A stretch of 64,000 bases of DNA from Sipunculus nudus (GCA_026874595.1 CM049307.1:24774362-24838361); one strand, 5' to 3'. Positions 44,601-56,007 are shown, numbered from the stretch's first letter. Translations and numbers: made by a program. Notes: generated from the sequence alone by a model not told the origin.

Positions 44601-47600
44601 AAGCTGCTGTTGATATTCGTCAGCACACGGGAACGGGATGCCCTGTCTTAAATGGCTGTTTTTGAGTGCTATACAGCCCGGGTTTTAATATGGCCACCAT
44701 TTGTCTTAGGTGACGGAAGAAAAAATGCAAATGTATGAAAAATAAATGAAAAAAAACTGTACAATCCAAAGTGATAATTAAATCTCTCTGTTATTGCCAC
44801 CGTCATTTCTTGCGCAACGCATGACTCAGCTGCCAATCAAAACCCGTAAACATGTTGGAATGCGATAAGAAATTTGTTAAAGGTACCAAAGATTAACCGA
44901 AATGCTCAGTTATTTTTCAATTTTTTTCGTACATGATTCTTGTTGACAGAAAATAATTTTAAAGTGACTCATGAGGGTAATGATTTGAGAGGCGTTGTAA
45001 AAAAAAAAAAAAGAAAGAAGACATTTGTTTCCTCATCAAAACTGCCAGTACCGATTTCGATATATGATCTCGTTAGACTCCCTAAAAATAGAATGTAACT
45101 AAGATATCACATAAGCTGACAAAAGCCCTCAGTCAGAAAGAACACTGTTTATGGGTGGTAACACTAACAGGTTTTAAATACCTGTTCTCACACGGATGTA
45201 TATCTGTACATATGTCTCATGTTCAAGTTATAAATTTGAACTAGAGAGGTATGTAGTACCTTTGCAAGTCTGGTAAATGAAGTGATATAGACCTGTTAGA
45301 TAATAAGCACTCTGTAGGGGATGAGATGTCTATAGTCCCCTAGAGGGCACAAACTTAACTAAGACTCCAAAGTAGATATGTTTAATTCCTTTTTATAGAA
45401 ATGGTGCTCACAAGCCAAAATAAGATAAAGTGATAAAAACTCATAAAAATTAAGATACTGCATGTGGCAAAGCCAACATATTGCAACAGATACAGATCAT
45501 CAAGGCAAATGATGACACCATATTTCAGAATGATCTGTGAAGTGGTTCCTGAGAAAAAGGCTCCTACGTTTTATCTTTAATTAGCTGGGTGACCTTGAAA
45601 AGTAGGTCAAGGTCACCCATCTTTAAACTTGACCGAGATTTCGTTGATATGCATCTGCACTGAAGAAATGAAGTTTCTGTGTTGAATTCTTTTGAGATAT
45701 CCCGCTCAAAAAAAAAATTGAATATGGACCCATGGGTTTCGACGCACAGCTGAATTTGTCTTTCAGGGTATTTTTAATGATTTTTTTTTTCAGAATGACG
45801 GTCCTGTGAGTTAACCAATGACTTGTGACCACAAAATCTGAGAACTTATTTTCTTTGAACTTGAAGCATTTAGATTATTGTAACAATCTTTTAAAAAAGT
45901 GGGTCCACCGACCTTGACCTCTGACCAGGTAACCTCAAAATCTACAGATTTCCTCACTTTGAGCAAGTAAGCCATGTGTGAAAGATGGAAAGATTGGGAT
46001 GAAAAGTTTGATTTACAATTCATCCACAATCTTTTTAAACAGTTGCTCCTGTGACCTTCACCTTTGATCTCAGGACCCTGAAAATCAAAATGTGTCTTAA
46101 TTAAGTGGTGGGTCATTAATAAATCAAATTGAACCAGATCTGTCTACCTAAAGCAGAATTATCATCTATGAATTTATTTGTGAATGGATGGGCCCTGTGA
46201 CCTTGACCTTTGACCCTGTGATCCCCAAAACGAACAGAATCTTCACCTACTAGAAGGTGAGCAATATTTTGAAGATGGAAGGGTTGTGATAAAAAGTTTG
46301 GCTTGAAATGCATACACATTCCTTTTAAAGAAATTGGTCCTGTGACCTTGAATGATCTTTGACCTTTGGACCCCAACATCGACAGGGTTCTTAATTTAGT
46401 GGTGAGCCATATATAGGTTTGAAACCAATATGTCAAACTAAACTGGAGTTATCATCTGGAAACTATTTTGTGAACAGATGGCTCCTGCGACCTTGACGTT
46501 TGACCTTGTGACCCAAAATTCATTTATGCTCTCTCCATACTGGCAAATCAACTAAATGCGCAGGATGGAATGAAAAGCTTGGCTTAAACTGCAGCCATAA
46601 TATTTTTAAATAAGTGAGTCCTATGACCTCATGATCCAAAAATCATACAGATTTTGCTTTAGTAGTAAGCCATATGTAAGTCAGGTTTGAAGTCCATATG
46701 TCAATCCAACCTGGAGTTATCATCTGGAAAAAATTTGTGTGGATGGACGGATGAACAGACAGACAGACGGACAGACAGGATGATTACATTTACCTGTGAT
46801 CAATAAACACACCAGGTTTTAGGACACTAGATGGAATCACAGCTGAGAAACTGACATGATTGTTGTCATTCTATTGTAAAAAAATAGAAAAATATTCGTT
46901 AAAATAAGAAAAACTACAGGTGGCGCCACCTCTTTCAGGAACTGATAAAACTAGTCATGGTCAATATTCAAGGCAAGTTTCATGACAATCCATGCATTAA
47001 TTATCAAGATATTGGAGGTTTAGTATAATTTTTTTTTTATTATTCTGGGGGATACCTACAAGCCCTATAGCTCGGAGGATATAGGTTGCAGTGACCTAAT
47101 TTCGGGTTTCAAAGAAGATTTTTTTATTGACCTCCCTGGATGTTCACTTAGAAGTTTCTAAACCAGCAGTTACAATTTGTACCCTGCTAACGGACGGCTA
47201 GACGGCCAGACGGCCGGATGGACGACGGGCAAAACGTCATTCCTATACCTCAGTTGACTTACAGTCAGCTAAGCTAAAAAGCCGATAAAAATTCATTAAC
47301 TATCAGAAATTGTAGGTGGCGCCCCCAAACACGTGCAGCAGTTACAGATCATCAGGGCCAATGAACATAGGATGTTTTAGAACAATCCACCTGGTGGTTC
47401 ATGAGACATAAGCTTCTAAGTTTATTTTCTAGTTAGCTATGTAATGTTGAAACATAAATCAAAGTCACCCATCTTCAAACTTGACCGAGATTTTATTAAT
47501 ATACATCTGCACTGAAGAAATAAAATTCCCGCAGTGAATCCTTCCTGAGATATCCCGATCGCAAGGTAAAAGTTAACGGACTCCGGACAGACGGACAGCT

Positions 47601-48826
47601 TGGGTTAGGACTAGAGCCCATCAGCCCGAGGGCTGAGAGCTAAAAACTGCCGCTAAGGGACGGCTCTCCGTGCCATAAGCTCAAAGGTGAGCTAAAATTA
47701 CCTGTATTCAATTGGCATACTGCATCAAATAAATCACTTGTTCGGGCTTGATTTGTTTGTTTAAATGTAGAGGTTCTTTAAAGGGATATGACATAAGGAT
47801 ATCTTGGTATAACCACGCAATAAATCTATAGTACTTGTTTACATTGTATTTACGTTCCACTAAACATGACTAAACAGATAACTTTTGGAGCTATACGTGA
47901 CAAAACGTTGGACAACGTAAAGTGTAGGCTGACTAACCATGTCAAGGACAGATGAAAATATCTGTTTAACTAAAGACATTAGTTTAATTAAAATTTACGT
48001 GATTGTGTATGTATACGTGTTTCTACGTATTTACCTCCCAGAACAGGTGAGTGTTTGTGTTTTCGGAAGGGTGACTGACAAGTTACTTCATGGAGAGGGA
48101 GGTGTGTATATGTGCTTGTTACTGAACATAATACCTCAAAGACAGGAGTGTGCGTGTGTGTGTGTGTGTTTGCATGGCGTGCATGCTGGAACAGAATAAA
48201 TTCCTTACAAGGCTGAAATGTTTGCGTATTTGTGCGGATTGTTACTGAACATTTTACCTCAAGGTGTGGGTGAAACTGAGCATACAACTGCTAGGAGTGT
48301 GGGTGTGTGCATTTACGCTGGTGTTACTAAACATTACTTCCTATCCAAACATGTAGATGGATACTCATAATTCACGGTATTTCCATTTGTGTATGCATGT
48401 GAAAGTGTGTCATCATATACATGTGTATATGAGTGTTAGAAACGGGTAACACCTAGGTACAAGTACAATCAGCCAGTAAAATAAAAAATTACCCAAAGAT
48501 TTGTCTCAAAGTTTGACCTCATGGCCTATGTCCATTGACAGATTATAATAAGTTCATTACACTATAAAATTACCTAAAAGAAAACAGAGAATTAATAGGA
48601 AGAGACTCAAGATGTGGTGACACGTTGCGGATCACGTGGCCCCATGTCCAGCCGTGCATGACAAAGGACAATCCATCCACGAATTACATTACTATTTACT
48701 CACGTCCGTTAAAATCACACAAGTGTAACCGAAATCTGAATATTTGTTCCCATGTGACGGCTTTTGTAATGATGTTAATATAAACCCACGGGATGATAAA
48801 AATGTAGGCCTATGACAGAGAGAGAG

Positions 48827-48892
<66 letters not shown>

Positions 48893-51800
48893 AAGACAGA
48901 CAGACAGACAGACAGACGGGCAGATAGACACACAGCGAGACAGAGAGACAGCGAGACAGCGAGACAGAGACAGACAGAGAGACAGACAGAGAGAGAAACA
49001 GAGAGAAACAGAGACAGGGACAGAGACAGGGAAAAAGAGAGGATTTTCCTCTGTTGGTGTTTCATATAATATATACAGCTTTTTATCCGTTAGCCCATGA
49101 ATGCACAACACAGCCAGCATGGTGATCCTAATATAAACCAAATATTGCAGGGTTTGGCGAGCTGACTCATATAATGTTAATGATAATGTTGAGGATTTAA
49201 TAAATAGAGTATATATGGGCCTACGTTTTTAATGTGTTTGATGTACAAAAAAAATCTTATTGTACTTTAATCACATTGTGGAACATAGCAGGGGACAGGA
49301 TTACAATGTTGTCACTTCAATCATAAGTAAATAACAAGGGACCTGTAGGTCTACGGCGCTCAGCTGAAACTGATAATGCGAATATTTTAATAACGTCCAG
49401 ACCAAATCCCATTTAGGAATCTGACCAGTCCAAACCTACAGCACGACGTGGTCCAGCCAAAATCCTGATTCAGACTGTAATTTGACATAATACTGAATAA
49501 TGCCTTCTGTCCTGTGACCTTGAACTATGACCTCATGACAATAGGGGTATTACTTTATTGATGGGTCATATAAAAGTGCAGTTTGAAACAAATATGTCAT
49601 TCAAAACTAGAGTTATCATTCGGGAACAATTATGCAGACAGATGGCCCTTGTGACCTTGACCTTTAATCTGGTGGCCTTAATAACAATCAGAATCTTCCC
49701 CTATTGGCAGGTCAGCTATAAGTACAAGATGAAAGGTTTTGTATAAAAAGTTTGGCTTAAAATGCATCCACAATCTTTCTAAATAAGTGGGTTGGGTGTC
49801 CTTGACCTTTGACCTCATGACCCCAAAGTCTATTGAGATCTTGCGACAGAGATGGGCCAAATATAGTTTAAGTTTGAAATCCGTATGTCAATCCAAACTG
49901 GAGAAACAATTCACTAGGAAACAATATTACCAACGTACAAAAAGACGAACAAACGGACAGACAGACACACGGAAAAGTGATTACTATAGGGCATTCGCCT
50001 GCTCAAGCGGGCCCTAATAACACATAACACAAAGGCTTCAGGATAAGAGATGAAACCACATTTACAAATTTGATAGTTTCAAAATGATTTGGCATTCTCA
50101 AAATAAAGGAAAAAATTCGGAAAAAATAGAAAAAAATACAGGTGGTGCCACCAGTCTTCAGGGACTGAGGAAACCAGTCATAATCAATATACACGTGAGG
50201 TTTCAGGACACTAGATGAAATTGAAATTGAGAAACGGAATCAATTGCTGTCATTTTACAGTCTCAAAAACAGGGGAAAAATCGGACAAAATTGAAAAAAT
50301 GCAAATGGCGCCACAAATTTTCGGGAACTAATAACCCTTGTCATAGACAAGATTGACAATATTTTTAATTATTATGGGGGGGGGGGTATTTACGAGCCCC
50401 ACTGCTCGGAAATTATAGGTCATAGAGACCTAATTTCAGGTTTCCCAGGAGATTTTTTATGGACCTCTCTGGATATTCAGTTATAGGTGTCTAGGTTTAG
50501 TGGTGTCAAAACGTGCCGGTCTAACATACTGAAAAAGACAGACGGCACGACGGACGGACGCAGCCCGATCACTTTAGCTCAGTTGACTTACAGTCAGCTG
50601 AGCTAAAAAAAATGACGCTTTAATGCACGTGTATAAAAATACTATTGCGGATGTCATTGAGCGTTCATAACACTTTGTTAATATTACGATTTGTAGGTTG
50701 AAGCTAAATCCATAAAGTCAATTGTTTAGCAAAAACCTTTATAAATATGATAGACCGGACCGCTTCACCTGCTGGACCGTACCGCCTATAGCTGGACCGG
50801 ACCAGGACCTGACCGCTTATGTTGTCGGTCCGCACCTCTGGTCCAAGGATAAGCGGTCCGGTATTTTGTGTTATATTAGCGCCCCGGTCCGGTCCAGCCC
50901 AAAATTGTGGATCGGACCGGTCCAAGAGGTCCGGTCCACATGATGCACATCTCTATTTATACTGGACTAGTATTCATGCCTTCTTCATGCCAGTAATAAA
51001 ATAATGCCAGAGGGCCGATTGGCGTTAGTTATCTGTATAAGAAAAAATGTGTTTGTGAGCATCTTCCTTGTTGGCATAATATGATATGCGCATATGTATT
51101 AATACAGGTAGGCCGGTGACTGACCAAGTTACCCACAGGTGCGCGAACATCTGTCAGTCTGATGCCTAAGCATAGTCATAAACATACAGTATCAGATGAT
51201 CAAATACTGGGGATACCAGCACAAACAGCAGAGCTGACATATAGTTATATCAAAGCTTCGGGGAACCTTGAACTTGTTACAGTTCAGTCATGATACCGGC
51301 ACATAAAGTAGCTCTGGTTGTGATGTCGTAAAGCGCCCAGAACACCGAACTGCAAGGTGAAAGGAGGCAGTTTGATGAAAAATATACGGGAAATCGCTTC
51401 GTGAAACGTCACGGCCTAGATCAAGGTGACGACCATTTTGACAGCAGTCATGTCAATCAGCTGTTAGCATATGAGGTCAGGTACTTAAGGTATCAGTACT
51501 GGTCCCTGAGTTTGACCTTACTTTGTTCTAGGTTTTCCTTAGTATTGAGCAATCTGCTACTTTGGGACCACTTGAAGTATACATTTTCAGATAGCTAAAT
51601 TTTTGCCAATAGAAACTTTGTGTTTGTCAAACATGGTTAAATTCAAAGGAGTATAAATTTTATTTTTAATAAAAAAATAGATAAAATCCCGTTTTTTTGT
51701 GGTTTAAATTAAAAAATAACGATTTTCCAGCGTTTTCAGTTCAGATGGATTGTTGGTTCTTCTCTTGTTGATAATTTCGCTTTTTTTATATTTACCCGTG

Positions 51801-54800
51801 ATTGGCGACACCAAGTTAATTAAGTCTGTTGTACCTATTTTATATCACACGACCTCTGCATGGTACAGACACGGGCATACATAGATACTGCAATGAATCT
51901 TAACGGCGGAAAGCCGAAGAAGCTTGAGTAAAAAAAAAACTAGTGAATATGCGTGTTCTTATGTATATATATATATATATGTTTATTTAAATCTGTAGAT
52001 GCTTTATGGAATATCCAGCTATGACGTAGCGTGTGGAGAACAGCGTCATAGATATATATAATGGTACACATTATATTTGTAATGTTTATTCATGTAACCA
52101 TGCTAATAACCACATACAGGCTGAAACAGAATGTAAATACTAAATAAAAATGTATTATGAAGGTGTCAAATGATTCACTGCCAGAGGCACACTGTATCGG
52201 TGACCTCTCAGCTGGTGTCAATTGTCCCCTGGTCATTCAAGCGTGTCTCGTAACAGAAGTAACAGTTGATATAAAACCAAGGACACATCACGGAACCGCA
52301 ACCCCTATATATGAACCGTACCATGTGTACGTGTAGAATCGAAATCTCGATAGTTTTAAATTGTTTACAGTCATTATGTTGGCGTCAGGAACCCGTCTGC
52401 TGTGGAAATATACCACCCCGTCCTTAACCCTGCTCAGATCGAATCGACTCATAGTTTTGAACATATTGCACATGCAGAATAGGACTCGTTCACATGCATG
52501 ATTATGAATTTGCTGCTTATAGGGTTTATAGGCATTGAAATACAAACCAAAAATGCACCGGGGGGGGGGGGGGGGGGGCGTAGGTATATCGATTTGAGGT
52601 AGTGAAGAGGGCAATGCAGTCCGTTCATATACGTTATATATAAGAATTGTTTCAAGACAAATTACATAAACATCGGGGTGTTTTTTTGTGGTAAAGCCTT
52701 CATGAAATGAGCCATATTTGTTAGCACGTGATAGGTAAACAGGTAATGCAGTGGATTGATTGAGGTTAAAGATGGGGGCCTGAGAGAATGCTGTGTGGAG
52801 AATAGGGGATAATTTAAAAAATACTGACAGTGAAAATTTAAATAAGAAACAACACCAACGAAGTAAAATGGCGTATTATCAGTACAACTTGTTTGTCAAG
52901 TATTATCAACATGATAATAGTAAACAAAGGTACATGCCTATGAGCAATAAACCTCGATCCAGATAATGAAGGGATTTGTCCGTATAGGACTCTCCCGGGT
53001 CCAAGCACACTTGGCTTAAACCAGAATACTCCTGGAATTCAGCAACCCACTACTTTCGGACTAATGTTAATAAATATAATCTTAATTTACCAAGCATTAC
53101 ATGATTATTTATACGTATTATTATATTATTTATTATGTAAAGGTTATAGCCTGTGGCATATTCCAATTAATCATGACCCCGCCCCCCCCCCCCCCGGAGA
53201 AGTGAAGATCATAATCCTGATGTCGGGCCACACATTTACATCGCGGGCCCAGTAATGAGGATGAGAACACTTACATTTGTTTGTCATAAAGTTTGTGACA
53301 CTAATGGCTGATCTGATGTTAAAAATAAAGGTGAACATGGTGCATGGTTAGAATATACCAGCGTAGAATCCATACTTAGCGTTATACATTAAAATGTTAG
53401 AATGCATACAAATATTGATCAACTGAAACTTCCAATTCAGGTTCTGTTTCTATCCTATTAACATCATGTCTCACACCTCAGCAATATTAAACCTACTTGC
53501 GATGGCTAATATGTTTAAAATATACCAGATCTATATATCATATATAGTTTAATTGCCAGAAACGTCATTATCGGAGGGGGGGGGGTTATCCCATCCCCTT
53601 TTTCCTAGCAAGGGGGGATGGTGGTTAATATAATCATCCACTGCAATAAATATTTCATAAAAAGGTTGTTCCAACTGTGATTACTATTCCACGCCTTCGA
53701 GTCACACCCTCCACCCTTGAAGATAAAGTGACGCCACTAATGGTTTATATGATCGCCAGCAGTTGTGCAAGGTAAATGTAAATCTAAATCGCCCTCAGTG
53801 AGCGTGTACCTCCCCATCACCATACATTTGGCCTGATCTCTCTACACTCAGGACGCGGCTATCTTAACATTACTACTTTCCTCCGACATTGGCAGATCCA
53901 GTTACAGTTTCTTCATATGTAGTGTGAGACAGCTGTGCAAAAAAAAAAAACAACAACAACAAAAAAAAAAAACCAAAGAAATCATGTCGAAGTTCACCAT
54001 GCAGTCACCAGTAAGAGATACCTTATGCACGGGTTAACAGTGCATGGAAAATGCAAACAGTAGAACGTACATTTAGACACGGATGAAAACATAAACTCCG
54101 TTTTACTTCGTTGGCAATGTAAAAAAAAAAACTGTCTCACACAGACGTATGTGTAACGTACATGTAACACCTGTGGTACATCGGATGCCAGGGCATACAG
54201 TTAGTTAGTTTTGTCCGTCTGGCACAGTGTCACTGTATAGAACTGTCTTTACTCAAAGGCTCATGTAAACCTGGTATTTAACCCAAGCGAACTCATGTCA
54301 GTTAACACTTTGTATACGTATATATGAGCACTGAAGTGTGGGAACATGTCCTAAATGGCTGTGTGACCAGTTGAGAACATTTCATGAAGGCATTGGGTAA
54401 TGCAAATTACACTGAACGTTGCTACGAATACTGTCGCTGTCAAGTTGATTTTAAAATGGATATTTGTTAATTATATGACAGGTGTGTCGCTGTGTTGTGT
54501 ACGTATCGGCGGTTATATAGCACAACATATACTGGTAGTGATTTTCGTAACAACCTGGCACATATAGTAATAGGTCTCCGCTGAGCGTCAAAATGTACGA
54601 TAGCGTTAATTTGTATTAGAATGCTGGGTAAACAAGTTTCATGTCCATAAAACTTTAATTATCGTTAATGACTTACCCTTGGTCGTCGCCATCTGATGCT
54701 ATGATTGACAACTCCATCTTTGCGGAGTGAGCGGGCGTGGGCGGGGAAGGAAGGGTCTTCATAAAGTCGTCCTTCCCGGAGGAGTCTCTGTTTTAGGGTT

Positions 54801-54820
54801 TTGTAGTCATCGCCGTTCAT
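26242..54820 (-). CDS. CAPN: Classical calpain (calcium-dependent cysteine protease), complete 20-exon gene
   Basis: Exons in gene order: 54677-54820, 43609-43678, 42981-43085, 42082-42235, 38594-38771, 37739-37816, 36524-36609, 35885-35959, 35374-35467, 34412-34499, 33339-33487, 32688-32905, 32428-32467, 31955-32063, 30624-30685, 29754-29822, 28400-28478, 27468-27584, 26847-26908, 26242-26268. All phases agree and sum to 2,004 bp (667 aa plus stop), close to the usual length of about 700 aa. The start has an in-frame TAG seven codons upstream. Domains: short N-terminal anchor, PC1, PC2, CBSW (domain III), penta-EF-hand. The catalytic triad Cys74, His234 and Asn258 is intact; Cys-His and His-Asn spacings of 160 and 24 residues are near those of human calpains. 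A cytosolic regulatory protease is expected. One intron appears to be GC-AG. The 27-bp last exon matches the size I recall for vertebrate calpains. Confidence 0.92.
26334..26367. repeat. (AG)n microsatellite in calpain intron 19
   Basis: Sixteen or so AG units near the last exon. Comparable tracts: (CT)n at 57028-57070 and (AG)n at 59027-59072, both between the calpain genes. Confidence 0.95.
26634..26812. mobile_element. MITE, CAGTGGAAC family, copy 2 (last calpain intron)
   Basis: AATGAAACCGAGGGATTACG at one end mirrors AGGTGGCCGTTAGGCGAAAT at the other. Internal GGTCGTATAAACCAGG and GGGACCGTGAAAAAGGGG blocks place it with the copies at 23.6 and 56.2 kb. Confidence 0.5.
28398..28399 (-). 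promoter_or_regulatory. GC-type 5' splice site, calpain intron 17
   Basis: The exon end ATAG is followed by GCAAGA, the consensus of GC-AG introns. Cutting here gives [11 protein letters not shown], the expected PEF sequence, and an exon of 79 bp, the same size as the paralogue exon, which ends in ATTG|GTAAGT at the same position. Confidence 0.8.
31200..31950. other. Calpain intron 14: probable repeat insertion, unclassified
   Basis: This section is richer in GC than the flanks and contains TTTAAAGGGACATAATCAGG, a type of sequence common at the ends of mollusc interspersed repeats. A 92-codon open frame at 31683-31961 runs into calpain exon 14 on the other strand and is probably incidental. 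Confidence 0.3.
32688..35467 (-). CDS. CAPN: Calpain exons 9-12: CBSW (domain III)
   Basis: Exon 9 closes the protease core ([20 protein letters not shown]). Exons 10-12 encode the beta-sandwich: [18 protein letters not shown] (vertebrate counterpart W..G.TAGGCRN), [40 protein letters not shown], then [20 protein letters not shown] and [11 protein letters not shown]. The acidic loop HADDENRD matches the electrostatic-switch region of the family. The exon 10 acceptor (AATCGCAAG) is weak in pyrimidines but is fixed by frame and homology. The usual family Arg after GGC is Gly here. Confidence 0.9.
34750..34787. repeat. Perfect palindromic AGCATATATGCT repeat
   Basis: TATAGCATATATGCTATA occurs twice in immediate succession, forming a strong cruciform-prone palindrome in calpain intron 9 (between exons 9 and 10). 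Confidence 0.75.
35885..38771 (-). CDS. CAPN: Calpain exons 5-8: protease core PC2 (His234, Asn258)
   Basis: Exon 5 starts with [20 protein letters not shown], then [10 protein letters not shown], and ends [11 protein letters not shown]. Exon 6 carries the catalytic histidine in [14 protein letters not shown]. Exon 7 carries the catalytic asparagine in [17 protein letters not shown], the most diagnostic calpain motif in the window. Exon 8 gives [15 protein letters not shown], then HEGEFW. A diverged, in-frame copy of the end of exon 5, including its GTACTC donor, lies 69 bp downstream and is listed separately. Confidence 0.93.
38525..38593 (-). repeat. CAPN: In-frame 69-bp duplication of the 3' end of calpain exon 5 with its splice donor
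   Basis: The end of exon 5 ([11 protein letters not shown], then GTACTC) is repeated 69 bp downstream as [11 protein letters not shown], then GTACTC, and the frame between is open ([12 protein letters not shown]). Use of the second donor would add exactly 23 residues without changing phase. The two copies differ at several bases, so the duplication is not recent. Confidence 0.7.
40635..40672. repeat. Poly-G run followed by (GA)n
   Basis: About nineteen G then GAGAGAGAGAG, inside hairpin element copy A. The length is likely to be uncertain in assembly. Confidence 0.9.
40800..41790 (+). repeat. Diverged tandem duplication of about 0.5 kb inside element copy A
   Basis: About 40800-41290 and 41310-41790 share ordered blocks: CAAAATTTAAGGTA, CATTATGTTTG, CCTAATTTT and TTTACATAGGAA. 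Similarity is moderate, so the duplication is old. Confidence 0.6.
42082..54820 (-). CDS. CAPN: Calpain exons 1-4: N-terminus and protease core PC1 (catalytic Cys74)
   Basis: Exon 1 begins [20 protein letters not shown], has the calpain-type F-P-A element ([12 protein letters not shown]) and ends with SIRWRRPR, the counterpart of IxWKRP in vertebrates. Exon 2 gives [20 protein letters not shown]. Exon 3 gives [20 protein letters not shown] with the nucleophile Cys74, and the oxyanion-hole glutamine lies in FQGELGDCW. Exon 4 gives [20 protein letters not shown], then [13 protein letters not shown]. Intron 1 is about 11 kb (43679-54676) and is filled with repeats. Confidence 0.92.
45480..47695 (+). 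mobile_element. Nested repeat cluster with TGACCTTGACC units (calpain intron 1)
   Basis: Two direct copies of one element lie at about 45480-45712 and 47337-47590 (shared: ACAGATCATCA, CTTGACCGAGATTT, CATCTGCACTGAAGAAAT, GAGATATCCCG). Between them is a second element, about 45718-47280, that starts with a GACCCATGGGTTTCGACGC-type end and closes with the hairpin CTCAGTTGACTTACAGTCAG. The inner element contains repeated modules of about 150-300 bp, each with TGACCTTGACCTTTGACC-like sequence, and GACAGACGGACAGACAGG tracts. Confidence 0.6.
48815..49040. repeat. Compound (GA)n/(CAGA)n microsatellite
   Basis: Pure GA for about 65 bp (with a short break), then CAGA and mixed CAGAGA/CAGCGA units. 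Minus-strand open frames rich in Leu-Ser here are repeat artefacts. Confidence 0.95.
49334..50607 (+). mobile_element. Hairpin-ended repeat element, copy C (calpain intron 1)
   Basis: Begins AACAAGGGACCTGTAGGTCT followed by GCTCAGCTGAAA and ends AGCTCAGTTGACTTACAGTC, AGCTGAGCTAAAA. Three or more TGACCTTGACC modules occupy the first half, then a section with AGGTGGTGCCACCAGTC and GGCGCCAC blocks. The 3' hairpin stem is about 13 bp with a single mismatch. Confidence 0.6.
50740..50960. repeat. GGACCGG/CCGGTCC cluster ending in GATGCACATCTCTA
   Basis: Nine or more GGACCG or CGGTCC motifs in both orientations within 200 bp, GC-rich against AT-rich flanks. The end read on the minus strand (TAGAGATGTGCATC) resembles hAT-type terminal repeats. 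A matching opposite end was not found. Confidence 0.45.
52660..52790. repeat. Unclassified dispersed repeat, weak copy 3 (calpain intron 1)
   Basis: TTTTGTGGTAAAGCCTTCAT, GAAATGAGCCAT and ACGTGATAGGTAAACAG parallel the second half of copy 1 (TTTTGTGGTAAGGACTTCAC, GGAATAAGTACT, ATGTAAAATGTAAACAG). Only this part is visible. Confidence 0.35.
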
Positions 54821-55805
54821 GGTAATGGGCGATCTGCGCTATTCAACGTATACACAAAATGATTTCCAAAAATAAAGTACGACCTCCTGGGTTGTTTTCT
54901 GATGGTGTCGGCAACAAGCGATGCGACCTGGCCTGGACGCTTACCTTCTGACATGCACACAGGACTCCCTATACTTGCCTGTACACACGAAGGCCAGACC
55001 GTATACACACACGCCACCGCACTTCTGCGCTTGGCTCGTTCCGGCCTGGTTCATGAACGCCAGTCCCATAGGCCTACGTATTCCGTTCTTTTATGATATA
55101 TGTTCAGCGTCAATGGTATTTCCCCACGGTCGGCACCGGCTTTTTGCTTACCTGAACTTTGAACTTAATACCTGAATAAGGGAGGCCGCAAACTCAAGAG
55201 GACAAATGACGTTAACTCGGAAATGTATAATTGGTTCCGATATCTAATACATATACCACCCAGGAATTAGTTGTATACAGAACAAAAACCAGGATTCGAT
55301 GAAAGTTGATTGACAGAAGACCAAATGACGTGATTCGCGGGTTTTACTGGAATGCAAACAAGTGTATTCATGTGTGTGATTTTCAAATTCAACTGTTGTC
55401 ATATATAAAAAAGGTTTTAGGCCTGTAAATGGCGTCCAGTCACGTTCGTATTAATAACGTACTTTGATCATTACATGACAAGTACTGATAGACCCCATAT
55501 GGGTTGTGCTAGCGTGCTGTATATAGAAGTACTTGCTCCGTTCCCTAACTAAAAACGCCGAAACAAACTTTAACCTGAAACACTATCCCTTGTTAAAATG
55601 CTCTTGCATAGTCACGAAACAGCACAATAAAAAATTGAACTTGTTACTATATATTCATTTCTCAACTTAAAACTTTAATACCGTTGTAAAAACCCTAAAT
55701 CTCTGCATTTAGTGAAACTGTAAGTGATGAATAAAGCCCTAAATGTTTAGTTTTTCCGCCTCCTAGTATTTAATGAAGCTATGTACAACCGTGTAAAGAC
55801 CAGAA

Positions 55806-56007
55806 GCGGATCCAGGGGGAGGGTCCAGAAGGTCCGGACCCCCCCCCCCCCCTTTTTCAGCCGAATCGGCCTCTTTTAAAGGATTTTAGACCCATTTTTA
55901 CGGGCTGGACCCCCCCCCCCCCGTTTCCTGACCCGGGGACCTTTTATCTAGGTTTGTCATTAGTCCTCCTGTATTGGATCCCTCCTTTTCTTAAATCCTG
56001 GATCCGC
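55806..56007 (-). mobile_element. MITE with perfect 11-bp inverted ends GCGGATCCAGG
   Basis: Ends GCGGATCCAGG and CCTGGATCCGC are exact inverted copies 202 bp apart. The body has long C runs and matches the element at 6861-7085 in reverse orientation, sharing AAAGGTCCCC, GTCCAG and GGTCCGGAC blocks. Confidence 0.75.

Larger units (their letters stand above)
43679..54676 (-). other. Calpain intron 1 (11 kb), repeat reservoir
   Basis: No exon could be supported inside. It contains the nested TGACCTTGACC cluster (45.5-47.7 kb), the GA/CAGA tract (48.8-49.0 kb), copy C of the hairpin element (49.3-50.6 kb), the GGACCGG cluster (50.74-50.95 kb) and poly-G/C runs at 52561-52578, 53181-53195 and 53576-53585. 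About 43.7-45.3 kb and 51-52.3 kb look unique. Confidence 0.7.

Noticed and set aside
48692-49141. 149-codon minus-strand open frame rich in Leu/Ser
   Set aside because: It is the GA/CAGA microsatellite read as protein.
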